A stretch of 11,955 nucleotides of DNA from Anaerolineales bacterium (GTDB taxonomy: Bacteria; Chloroflexota; Anaerolineae; Anaerolineales; UBA6663), in the NCBI GenBank assembly GCA_017999235.1, contig JAGOBN010000047.1, forward strand, positions 1 to 11,955, read 5' to 3'. The notes beneath the pieces are model-generated. The model was not told where the DNA came from, ran no database searches, and was given only the letters and a program-made list of their open reading frames with translations. Shown one piece after another: positions 1 through 6,381 of this stretch. The position numbers and the translations under genes were made by a program. The stretch's first letter is position 1. Each line of letters starts with the position of its first letter.

Positions 1-1
1 G

Positions 2-2218
2 AACATCACCGTCTACACCGACACGACCGTGCTGGGTTGGTTCCAGGATCATTGGCTGCCGGCCGTCAGCGGTGACCGCCTCTACAAGGCCCGCGCCCGC
101 GCCGTGGTGGCCGCCGCCGGCGCGTATGAGACCCCGCTGGTCTTCGACAACAACGACCTGCCGGGCGTGATGCTGGGCAGCGCCGCGCAGCGCCTGCTGC
201 ACTTGTACGGCGTCCGGCCGGGCCGGCGCGCGGTGGTCGCCACGGCCAACGACGATGGCTGGCAGGTGGCCGCCGATCTGCGCGCCGCCGGCATTGACGT
301 GGCCGCCATCGTGGATGAGCGCGCGCGGGAGGCGTGTCAGCACCCGCAGCGCGACGCGCTGGCGGGGGCCGCCCCGGTGTATTGGACGCACACGCTGCAG
401 GCCGCGCAGGGCGGCGGCGCGCTGCGGGGCGTCACCGTGCTCCCCGTCAACGGCGGCGCGGCCCACACCATCGCGTGCGATCTATTGACCGTCAGCCAGG
501 GCTGGACGCCCGTGCTGGATCTGGTGCATCAATCGGGCGGCACCGCCGCCTACGACGAGGCGCGGGCCGAGATGCGGCCGGCGCGTCTCGCGCCGGGGCT
601 GTTTGTGGCCGGCCGCGCGGCCGGCGCGCACGCGCTGCCCACGCAGCTGGCCGAAGGGCGGCTGGCCGGCCAGGACGCGGCGGCTTGGGCCGGGCTGGGA
701 ACCGCGCCCACCGCCGCCGACCGGGCGGCGGTGGAGGCCCGCAAGGCGGCCGAGCCGGCGCGCAGTTCCGCGCGCGTCCAGGCGCCGGGCCACGGCCCGG
801 CGGGGGCCAAGCAGATCGTGTGCTATTGCGAGGATGTGACCGACAAAGACATCCAGCTGGCGATCGCCGAAGGCTATGACAGCCTGGAACTGCTCAAGCG
901 CTACTCAACCGTAACGATGGGGCCGTGCCAGGGCAAGATGTGCGCGGCCAACGCCGGCCACCTGTGCGCGCGCGCCAATCGGCAGGCCGTCCAAGAGGTC
1001 GGCACCACCACCTCGCGCCAGCCGTACGTCCCGGTCTCCCTGGGCGCGCTGGCCGGCCAGCATCTGGAGCCGGCGCAGGTGACGCCCGTCCACGCCTGGC
1101 ACGCGGCCCACGGCGCCCAGTTTACGTTGGCCGGCGTTTGGATCCGGCCTCTGCACTACGGCGACCCGGTGGCCGAGGTCAAGGCCGTGCGCGAGGGCGT
1201 GGGCCTCATCGACGCCAGCACGCTCGGCAAACTCCGCTTTACCGGGCCGGGCGTGGGCGCGCTGCTCGACAAGCTGTACCTCAACACCATGAGCCCGCTG
1301 GGCATCGGCAAGGTGCGCTACGGCGTGATGTGCAACGACGAGGCCGTGGTGCTGGATGACGGCGTCACCGCCCGCCTGGGGCCAGATGAGTGGTACACCA
1401 CCACCACCACCTCCGGGGCTGGCGCGCTGTTTGAGAACATCCAATGGTGGCTGCAATCCGGCTGGGGCGCCGGCGTGCACCTGACCGACCTGACCGAGGC
1501 GTACTCGGCCTTCAACCTGGCCGGCCCGCAGTCGCGGGCGGTGCTGCAAACACTGACCACGCTCGACCTCACCAACGCGGCCTTCCCTTATATGGGCGTG
1601 CGCGAGGCCGAGGTGGCCGGCGTGCCCTGCCGCTTGCTGCGGATCGGCTTCACGGGCGAGCTCTCCTACGAGATTCACGTCCCCTCGGCCTATGCGCTGG
1701 CGGTTTGGGAGGCGCTCATGGCGGCCGGACAGAGCTTCGGGATCCGGCCCTTTGGCGTGGAGGCCCAGCGCGTGCTGCGGCTGGAGAAAGGCCACCTCAT
1801 CATCAGCCAGGACACGGACGCGCTCACCGATCCGTACGCGGCGGATCTCGGCTGGACCGTCAAGCTGGACAAACCCGATTTTCTGGGCAAGCGCTCGCTG
1901 GTCCGCATCGCGCGCGAAAGCCCGCGCCAGAAGCTGGTCGGTTTCAAGCTGGAGCGGCCGGGCGTGGTCCTGGACGAGGGTCTGCAGATTGTGCGGACGC
2001 GCCCGGACGGACAACAGGAGAGCATCGGCTACGTCACCTCCTGCCGCCACAGCCCGACGCTGAATGAAACCATCGGCCTGTGCTGGCTGCCGGCCGAGGT
2101 GGCCGGCCAACCGGGAGCCGCTTTCTCGGTGCGCCTGCTCAACGGCGCCGGCTATGAGCGCGGGCGCGTCCACCCCGGCCCGTTCTATGATCCCGCCGGC
2201 GCCCGCCTGCGTATGTAA
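2..2218 (+). CDS. Sarcosine oxidase alpha-subunit-like flavoprotein with [2Fe-2S] cysteines and C-terminal folate-binding (GCV_T) domain, 5' partial
   Basis: The frame is open from base 2, so the gene starts left of the window; 738 residues are visible and about 250 are probably missing, compared with the usual 950-1000. Numbering here is from the visible start. The end of a pyridine-nucleotide/FAD fold comes first, with the GAYETP segment and the degenerate ATANDDGW loop typical of SoxA proteins. A linker domain follows with CYC (C274, C276) and CQGKMC (C309, C314), a BFD-type [2Fe-2S] pattern. The last ~370 residues are a glycine-cleavage-T/aminomethyltransferase-type domain, including GELSYE (552-557) and a GVEAQRVLRLEKG segment. 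In this family the alpha subunit oxidises an N-methyl or secondary amino acid together with the beta subunit, and the GCV_T domain passes the one-carbon unit to tetrahydrofolate. The cytosolic location and the exact substrate are inferred. Sarcosine itself is not proven; dimethylglycine, N-methylproline or a cyclic imino acid are alternatives. Confidence 0.88.
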   Translation, partial: NITVYTDTTVLGWFQDHWLPAVSGDRLYKARARAVVAAAGAYETPLVFDNNDLPGVMLGSAAQRLLHLYGVRPGRRAVVATANDDGWQVAADLRAAGIDVAAIVDERAREACQHPQRDALAGAAPVYWTHTLQAAQGGGALRGVTVLPVNGGAAHTIACDLLTVSQGWTPVLDLVHQSGGTAAYDEARAEMRPARLAPGLFVAGRAAGAHALPTQLAEGRLAGQDAAAWAGLGTAPTAADRAAVEARKAAEPARSSARVQAPGHGPAGAKQIVCYCEDVTDKDIQLAIAEGYDSLELLKRYSTVTMGPCQGKMCAANAGHLCARANRQAVQEVGTTTSRQPYVPVSLGALAGQHLEPAQVTPVHAWHAAHGAQFTLAGVWIRPLHYGDPVAEVKAVREGVGLIDASTLGKLRFTGPGVGALLDKLYLNTMSPLGIGKVRYGVMCNDEAVVLDDGVTARLGPDEWYTTTTTSGAGALFENIQWWLQSGWGAGVHLTDLTEAYSAFNLAGPQSRAVLQTLTTLDLTNAAFPYMGVREAEVAGVPCRLLRIGFTGELSYEIHVPSAYALAVWEALMAAGQSFGIRPFGVEAQRVLRLEKGHLIISQDTDALTDPYAADLGWTVKLDKPDFLGKRSLVRIARESPRQKLVGFKLERPGVVLDEGLQIVRTRPDGQQESIGYVTSCRHSPTLNETIGLCWLPAEVAGQPGAAFSVRLLNGAGYERGRVHPGPFYDPAGARLRM

Positions 2219-2221
2219 GGA
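2217..2221 (+). promoter_or_regulatory. Ribosome binding site of the SoxG-like gene
   Basis: AAGGA overlaps the stop codon of the alpha-subunit gene and lies 10 bases before ATG 2232. It supports that start rather than the in-frame ATG at 2064, which lies inside the upstream gene. Confidence 0.6.
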
Positions 2222-2231
2222 CTCACGCGCC

Positions 2232-2924
2232 ATGACGATCTCGATCCCTCAGCGACTCTCTCCCGTACACGGCGCGACAGCGGCCCTCGGCGCGCGCTAT
2301 TCCCTGCTCAGCGGCTGGCAAGTGCCGGAGACCTACTCCACGGTCGAGGCCGAGCTGGCAGCGGCGCGCGCCGGCGTGGGGCTGGCCGATATCTCCAGCC
2401 AGGGCAAACTGTATGTGGAGGGCGCGGCGGCCGCCCAGGCGCTCCAGGCCGCCTTTGGGCCGGCCCCCGAAGCGCCGGGCGCCGGCACGCCGCTGCCGGG
2501 CGGTTACGCCTACCGGCTGCGGCCCGATCACTTCTTTCTGCTGACCGCCATCGGGGCCGAGGCCCAGACGCAGGCCGCCGTGCAGGCGGCGGTTGCGGCC
2601 GGCGGCTGGTTTGTCACCGTCACCGATGTCAGCCACGGCCTGGCCGGCCTATGCCTCGCGGGGCCGCGCGCCCGGGCCTTGCTCGGCCAGCTCTGCGGCC
2701 TGGATTTTAGCGAGGCCGCCTTCCCCAACCGCACCGTCAAGGCCACCAGCCTGGCCAAGACCAAACAGCTGATCCTCCGGCAAGACCGCGGCGGCGCGCC
2801 GGCGTTCAGCCTGTTCGGGGCGCAATCCTTCGCCGCCTATGTGTGGAGCGCCATCCAAACGGCCGGCCACGCCCACGGCCTGACGCCGCTGGGCCTGACC
2901 GCCCTCACCGCCTTGGAGGGTTGA
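2232..2924 (+). CDS. Sarcosine oxidase gamma-subunit-like protein (SoxG family)
   Basis: This 230-residue protein fits the SoxG/GcvT-like gamma-subunit family, which usually has about 200 residues. Supporting segments are the N-terminal SPVHGATAALGARYSLLSGW stretch, the VGLADISSQGKLYVEG segment (the 'D.S..GKL.V.G' signature shared with GCV_T proteins), DVSHGLAGLCLAGPRARALL, and a C-terminal segment ending AAYVWSAIQTAGHAHGL. In heterotetrameric sarcosine oxidase the gamma subunit is structural and helps form the folate-side cavity; it carries no known cofactor. The frame stays open upstream to 2064, but that start lies inside the alpha-subunit gene, and ATG 2232 has its own AAGGA site. The gene begins 13 bases after the alpha-subunit stop and ends one base before the beta-subunit ATG, so the three are almost certainly co-translated. 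The sequence is only loosely conserved in this family, so the assignment rests partly on context. Confidence 0.8.
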   Translation: MTISIPQRLSPVHGATAALGARYSLLSGWQVPETYSTVEAELAAARAGVGLADISSQGKLYVEGAAAAQALQAAFGPAPEAPGAGTPLPGGYAYRLRPDHFFLLTAIGAEAQTQAAVQAAVAAGGWFVTVTDVSHGLAGLCLAGPRARALLGQLCGLDFSEAAFPNRTVKATSLAKTKQLILRQDRGGAPAFSLFGAQSFAAYVWSAIQTAGHAHGLTPLGLTALTALEG

Positions 2925-2925
2925 C

Positions 2926-4257
2926 ATGAGCATCGAAGTTCCAGCGCGCGTCAAGTATCTGGTTGTGGGAGCCGGCGTCCACGGGCTGAGCACCGCCTAT
3001 CACCTGGCGCTGGAGCTCAAAGCCCGCGGCCGCGGCACCGGCCAGGACGTGGTGGTGGTGGATAAGACCACCATCGCCTCCGGCGCCAGCGGCATCGCCT
3101 GCGGCGTGGTCCGCAATTTCTACTTCCAGCCGGCCATGGGCGAGGTGGTGCGGGTGAGCGTGGAGGTGTGGGAGTCCGACCCGGAGGCGTTCTGCTATAA
3201 CTCCGTGGGCTACATGGCCCTGGTCGGCGACGTGCAGGCCAGCGACCTGGACGCCATCTACGATCGTCAGCAGAAGGGCGGCTACCGCTCTTCTTTGATC
3301 TGCGGCGAGCAGGCCGTCCGCGACTATATGCGCCGGCTGTTTCCGGATTGGAAGGCGCGCGGCCTGACGCGCCTGCTGCACGAACACCAGGGCGGCTTCG
3401 CCTGGAACGCGCCGGCCATGTTCGGGCTGGCGCGCAAGGCCGAGGCCGAGGGCGTGCGCATCCTGAGCGGCGTGGAGGTCACCGGCTTTGAGCTGGCCGG
3501 CGATGGCAGCGTCCGGCGCGCGCTCACCAACCGCGGCGCGATCGAGGTCGAGCAAGTGGCCATCGGCGGCGGGCCGTGGAACAAACAGCTCTGGAGCCTG
3601 TTGGGTCTGCCGCTCAAGATCGACGTCCAGGGCCGCGACGGCCGGCTCCACAAAGACCGCGATATGTGGACGTTCTGGCGGCTGGCGGAGGGCGAGGCGC
3701 GCGTCAACCCGGAGGAGTACGTCACCACGGAGGGCCGCTGGCCGCCCGTCATCCACGTCGACTCGACCGAGCCCTTGATCTCGGACAAGACCGGCCAGGT
3801 GATCACCAAGGACTTGTGGGGTATTTATTGGAAGCGCGATAAGCACGGCATCCAGGGCGGCGGCGTACCGGAGAACCTTGGCCCGGAGGCCCAGGTGGAC
3901 CCCTACGGCCCGTCCAGCCCGTTCTACACGGTCAAGGACGACTTTGTGGACTACTGGACCGCCGGCCTGGCGCACTGTCTGGAGCGCTTCGAGGGCGTCA
4001 GCTCCGTCTACAAGCACGCGCCCTCCGGCGGCATCGGCGCCTTCACCGCCGATTCGTTCCCGGTCTTTGACTACGTCCGCCCCAACGTCTACTTCATCGC
4101 TGACAGCAACCACGGCTACAAGATGATCGGCGTCGGCAAGGAAGTGGCCAAGGTCATGCAGGGCGATTTCAGCCCGGTGCTGCACCCCTTCCGCTTCAGC
4201 CGCTTCGCCGAAGGCGACCTGCACCCGGTCTCCCACAGCCCGTATCCGTGGAGTTAA
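2926..4257 (+). CDS. SoxB/DadA-type FAD-dependent amino-acid oxidase, sarcosine oxidase beta-subunit-like
   Basis: The 443-residue protein starts with a Rossmann FAD-binding motif GAGVHG (15-20). It then has the ASGASGIACGVVRNFYF segment that packs on the flavin in DAO/SoxB proteins, and a C-terminal SNHGYKMIGVGKEVAKVM segment matching the closing flavin-contact motif (usually '.GHG.K..P..G'). It should dehydrogenate a secondary or tertiary amine at FAD and work with the alpha and gamma subunits encoded just upstream. GGAGGG at 2915-2920 fits ATG 2926. Two points are odd. In the segment that in classical beta subunits reads about GGTARHDAVAWG and carries covalent FMN on histidine, this protein reads GGFAWNAPAMFG (156-167), with asparagine N161 at the histidine position. 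There is also an inserted stretch rich in W, K and D around residues 240-340 (MWTFWRL, KDLWGIYWKRD). A stand-alone oxidase is possible, but the 1-base spacing argues for a complex. Confidence 0.85.
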   Translation: MSIEVPARVKYLVVGAGVHGLSTAYHLALELKARGRGTGQDVVVVDKTTIASGASGIACGVVRNFYFQPAMGEVVRVSVEVWESDPEAFCYNSVGYMALVGDVQASDLDAIYDRQQKGGYRSSLICGEQAVRDYMRRLFPDWKARGLTRLLHEHQGGFAWNAPAMFGLARKAEAEGVRILSGVEVTGFELAGDGSVRRALTNRGAIEVEQVAIGGGPWNKQLWSLLGLPLKIDVQGRDGRLHKDRDMWTFWRLAEGEARVNPEEYVTTEGRWPPVIHVDSTEPLISDKTGQVITKDLWGIYWKRDKHGIQGGGVPENLGPEAQVDPYGPSSPFYTVKDDFVDYWTAGLAHCLERFEGVSSVYKHAPSGGIGAFTADSFPVFDYVRPNVYFIADSNHGYKMIGVGKEVAKVMQGDFSPVLHPFRFSRFAEGDLHPVSHSPYPWS

Positions 4258-4286
4258 GCGCCGGCTTCCACGCCAAAAGGCGGCGC
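4258..4286 (+). other. Hairpin just after the beta-subunit gene, possible weak terminator or mRNA-processing hairpin
   Basis: GCGCCG (4258-4263) pairs with CGGCGC (4281-4286). A small alternative stem, CGCC-AAAA-GGCG (4271-4282), lies inside it. The structure begins directly after the stop codon, but no T-run follows, so a standard intrinsic terminator is not supported. In DNA this GC-rich a 6-bp stem can arise by chance. Confidence 0.3.
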
Positions 4287-4307
4287 CAACAGATCACCGG
4301 TTGAGAG

Positions 4308-4324
4308 CGGATGGCCGCCATCCG
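4308..4324 (+). other. Perfect 7-bp hairpin CGGATGG-CCG-CCATCCG
   Basis: Perfect inverted repeat with a 3-base loop in the 124-base gap before the dioxygenase gene, followed only by TTTCC. Its right arm overlaps the first copy of the ATCCG direct repeats. It could be a terminator, an operator half-site pair or an attenuator. The sequence shows the symmetry but not the role. Confidence 0.4.
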
Positions 4325-4357
4325 TTTCCGATCCGGGTATCCGTTTCAAATCCGCTG
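4320..4357 (+). repeat. Two tandem 19-bp direct repeats upstream of the dioxygenase gene
   Basis: ATCCGTTTCCGATCCGGGT (4320-4338) is followed directly by ATCCGTTTCAAATCCGCTG (4339-4357), identical at 14 of 19 positions. ATCCG therefore occurs at 4320, 4331, 4339 and 4350, with spacings of 11, 8 and 11. The position, ending 24 bases before the start codon, would suit an operator or activator site. No convincing -35/-10 pair is visible. Confidence 0.45.
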
Positions 4358-4370
4358 TCAACCCTTTCTC

Positions 4371-4376
4371 AAGGAG
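4371..4376 (+). promoter_or_regulatory. Ribosome binding site deciding the dioxygenase start
   Basis: AAGGAG lies 5 bases before ATG 4382. The frame is open back to a TTG at 4301, but the intervening 27 codons are the repeat and hairpin region, so ATG 4382 is chosen. Confidence 0.75.
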
Positions 4377-4381
4377 CTGGT

Positions 4382-5386
4382 ATGTCTGACACCGTTGGCC
4401 AATTTGACGCGATCCCGGTCATTGACCTCGCCCCGCTGTTTGACGGCGGACCGGCCGGCCTGCGCCAGGTGGCGGCGGCGATTGAGCACGCCTACTCACA
4501 GGTGGGGTTTAGCTACATCGTCAACCACGGCGTGCCGGAGGCGCTGACCGCCGGCGTCTTCCAAGCCTCGGCCGAGTTCCACGCCCTGCCGCGCGCCGAG
4601 AAACTCCAGCTTGAGGTCAATGAATTCCACCGCGGCTTTATCCCCATCAACACTTCCACCGACGCCACCTCCACCATCAAGAAGGCCGCCAAGCCCAACC
4701 AGAGCGAGTCCTTCATGATGATGCACGAACTGCCGGACGATGATCCGGATGTGCTGGCCAAAGCGCCGCTGGCCGGCCCGAACCAGTGGCCGGCCAGCCT
4801 GCCCAACTTCCGGCCGGCCGTGCGCGCCTATAACGCGGCGCTGATCGACCTCGGCCGGCGCCTGGTGCCGGCCGTGGCCGTGGCGTTGGGGGCCGAGCCC
4901 GCCGCCCTGGACGCCGACTTCGTGCGCCCGACCACGTTTCTGCGCCTGCTGTATTACCCGCCCCAGCCGCCGGCCAGCCCCGAGGATCTGTTTGGGTCCA
5001 ACCCGCACACCGACTACGGCTTCCTGACCCTGCTGGCTCAGGATGATGTGGGCGGCCTGCAGGTGCGCAACCGCGCCGGCGACTGGGTGGACGCGCCCTA
5101 CCGGCCCGGCGCGCTGGTGATGAACTCCGGCGACATCCTGCACCGCTGGAGCAACGGCCACTTCATCTCCACGCCCCACCGCGTCATCAACCGCTCCGGG
5201 CGCGCCCGCTACTCCTGCCCGTTCTTCTTTGACCCGGATATGCGCGCCCAGATCGCGCCGCTCCCCAGCCGCGTCACCGCCGCGGCCCCGGCGCGCTTCG
5301 AGCCGCTGGTCTACGGCGACTTCCTGATGGGCCAACTGCGCGCCAATCACGATCAGCACGCCGAGCGCGCCCAGCCCAAAATGTAA
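4382..5386 (+). CDS. Fe(II)/2-oxoglutarate-dependent dioxygenase, isopenicillin N synthase-like family
   Basis: The 334-residue protein has an N-terminal DIOX_N-type region (IPVIDLAPLFDGG, then VGFSYIVNHGVP) and a C-terminal 2OG-Fe(II) oxygenase core. The iron-binding triad is visible as HTD (H209, D211) and H266 in STPHRVIN. The 2-oxoglutarate anchor is R276-Y-S278 in ARYSCPFFF. All catalytic residues are present, so an active cytosolic oxygenase is expected, using O2 and 2-oxoglutarate and giving succinate and CO2. Bacterial members hydroxylate, demethylate or open diverse small molecules, and the substrate cannot be read from the sequence. Placement after a Sox-like module suggests it acts on the same amine or on a sugar conjugate (inference). 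A strong AAGGAG site sets the start. The 124-base gap upstream is one of only two sizeable gaps here, so this gene may head its own transcript. Confidence 0.9.
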   Translation: MSDTVGQFDAIPVIDLAPLFDGGPAGLRQVAAAIEHAYSQVGFSYIVNHGVPEALTAGVFQASAEFHALPRAEKLQLEVNEFHRGFIPINTSTDATSTIKKAAKPNQSESFMMMHELPDDDPDVLAKAPLAGPNQWPASLPNFRPAVRAYNAALIDLGRRLVPAVAVALGAEPAALDADFVRPTTFLRLLYYPPQPPASPEDLFGSNPHTDYGFLTLLAQDDVGGLQVRNRAGDWVDAPYRPGALVMNSGDILHRWSNGHFISTPHRVINRSGRARYSCPFFFDPDMRAQIAPLPSRVTAAAPARFEPLVYGDFLMGQLRANHDQHAERAQPKM

Positions 5387-5404
5387 CCCGGCCGGCGCCG
5401 CCCC

Positions 5405-5409
5405 AGGAG
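5405..5409 (+). promoter_or_regulatory. Ribosome binding site deciding the hydrolase start
   Basis: AGGAG ends directly before an ATG at 5410 but lies 6 bases before a second in-frame ATG at 5416. Only the second has workable spacing, so 5416 is taken as the start. Confidence 0.7.
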
Positions 5410-5415
5410 ATGCCG

Positions 5416-6351
5416 ATGGCCAGCCCGCAGCTTGCCGATCTGATCCAACAACTGCGCCGCGAACGCGCGCCGGTGATCCAGCTTTTGGAGCAGGTGGCGG
5501 CCGGCCAGCTGCCGTTCCAAACCTTTGTGGATCTGGCCCGCCAGCAGCCCATCCCGGCGGTCCCCGCGGAGTGTGTCGCGGCCGTGGACGAAGCCGGCGT
5601 GCGCGGCGAGTGGCTGGCCGCGCCCGGGCTACCGGGCGACGCGCCCGCCGTCATCCTGTATATCCACGGCGGCGGCTGGTTTCGCGGTTCCCCGGCCGTC
5701 TACCGCGAATTCCTGCTCCGCCTCTCGGCCGCCGCGGGCGCGCGCGTGTTCGCGGTCCAGTATCGGCTGGCGCCGGAAGCGCCCTTCCCGGCCGGCCTGG
5801 AAGACTGCGTGCGCGCCTATGACTGGCTGCTGGCCCAGGGCGTGGACCCGCGCCGGCTGGCCATCGTGGGCGATTCGGCCGGCGGCAATCTGACCATGGC
5901 AACGGCCCTCCAGCTGCGCGATCTTCAATTGCCTCAGCCGGCCGCCCTGGCCTGTCTGTCGCTGGTAGCGGATCTGGCCGTCACCGGTGACTCGCACGTC
6001 ACCCGCCAGGCGGAGGACCCGACCCTGGGCGGCAGCCCGATCATGGCGCTGGTGGTTAAACACTACCTAAACGGGACCGACCCCCGGCATCCGCTGGCCT
6101 CGCCGCTGTACGCGGACCTGTGCGGCCTGCCGCCCCTCTTGATCCAAGTGGGCACGGCCGAAATCCTGTTGGATGATTCCCGGCGCCTGGCCGAGCGCGC
6201 CCAGGCCGCCGGCGTGGACGTGACGCTCGAGGTCTGGGACGCCATGCCGCACGTCTTTCAGTTCTACGCGGCGGACCTGCCGGAAGGCCAGCAGGCCATC
6301 GACCGGATCGGGGCGTTTGTGCGGCGGCAGCTCGGCCGGCCGGCGGCCTAA
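5416..6351 (+). CDS. Alpha/beta-hydrolase, hormone-sensitive-lipase (HSL) family esterase or lactonase
   Basis: The 311-residue protein has a ~70-residue N-terminal cap region and then a complete HSL-type fold. The oxyanion motif HGGGW is at 84-88, the nucleophile elbow GDSAGG carries S154, and the catalytic histidine is H279 in MPHVFQFY. At the usual acid position ('D.L.DD') the protein reads AEILLDD, with E249, so glutamate probably serves as the acid. Glutamate also occurs there in some family members. YRLAPEAPFPAGLED is a further family hallmark. No signal peptide or membrane segment is seen, so it should be cytosolic. Family members cleave short-chain acyl esters, and some open lactones. 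Between a dioxygenase and a glycosidase, it may remove an ester from the substrate or hydrolyse a sugar lactone made by the SDR (inference). It begins 29 bases after the dioxygenase stop, so co-transcription is likely. Confidence 0.88.
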   Translation: MASPQLADLIQQLRRERAPVIQLLEQVAAGQLPFQTFVDLARQQPIPAVPAECVAAVDEAGVRGEWLAAPGLPGDAPAVILYIHGGGWFRGSPAVYREFLLRLSAAAGARVFAVQYRLAPEAPFPAGLEDCVRAYDWLLAQGVDPRRLAIVGDSAGGNLTMATALQLRDLQLPQPAALACLSLVADLAVTGDSHVTRQAEDPTLGGSPIMALVVKHYLNGTDPRHPLASPLYADLCGLPPLLIQVGTAEILLDDSRRLAERAQAAGVDVTLEVWDAMPHVFQFYAADLPEGQQAIDRIGAFVRRQLGRPAA

Positions 6352-6381
6352 GCCCCCCACCCAGCCAATCAAGGCCCAGTC

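Noticed and set aside
1396..1413. Run of ACC codons in the alpha-subunit gene, as a microsatellite
   Set aside because: It encodes a threonine run at a place where GCV_T-type domains normally have several threonines, so it is explained by the protein.
2064..2231. In-frame upstream ATG extending the SoxG-like protein by 56 residues
   Set aside because: It lies inside the alpha-subunit GCV_T domain, and the added residues look like out-of-frame coding sequence. ATG 2232 has its own ribosome binding site.
905..2233. 442-codon open frame on the - strand opposite the alpha-subunit gene
   Set aside because: Low-complexity H/A/G/R-rich translation with no motif. It mirrors the GC-rich third positions of the clearly real + strand gene.
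2905..4236. 443-codon open frame on the - strand opposite the beta-subunit gene
   Set aside because: Almost the same span as the real gene and rich in A, D, H and V without any domain signature; a by-product of codon bias in high-GC DNA.
4301..4329. TTGAGA as a -35 box before the dioxygenase
   Set aside because: The position 17 bases downstream reads GTTTCC, which does not resemble a -10 box.
4301..4381. TTG start extending the dioxygenase by 27 residues
   Set aside because: The extension is the hairpin/direct-repeat spacer, and AAGGAG is correctly placed only for ATG 4382.
5391..5400. Palindrome CGGCGCCG between the dioxygenase and hydrolase genes
   Set aside because: Short GC-only palindromes are expected by chance at this base composition.
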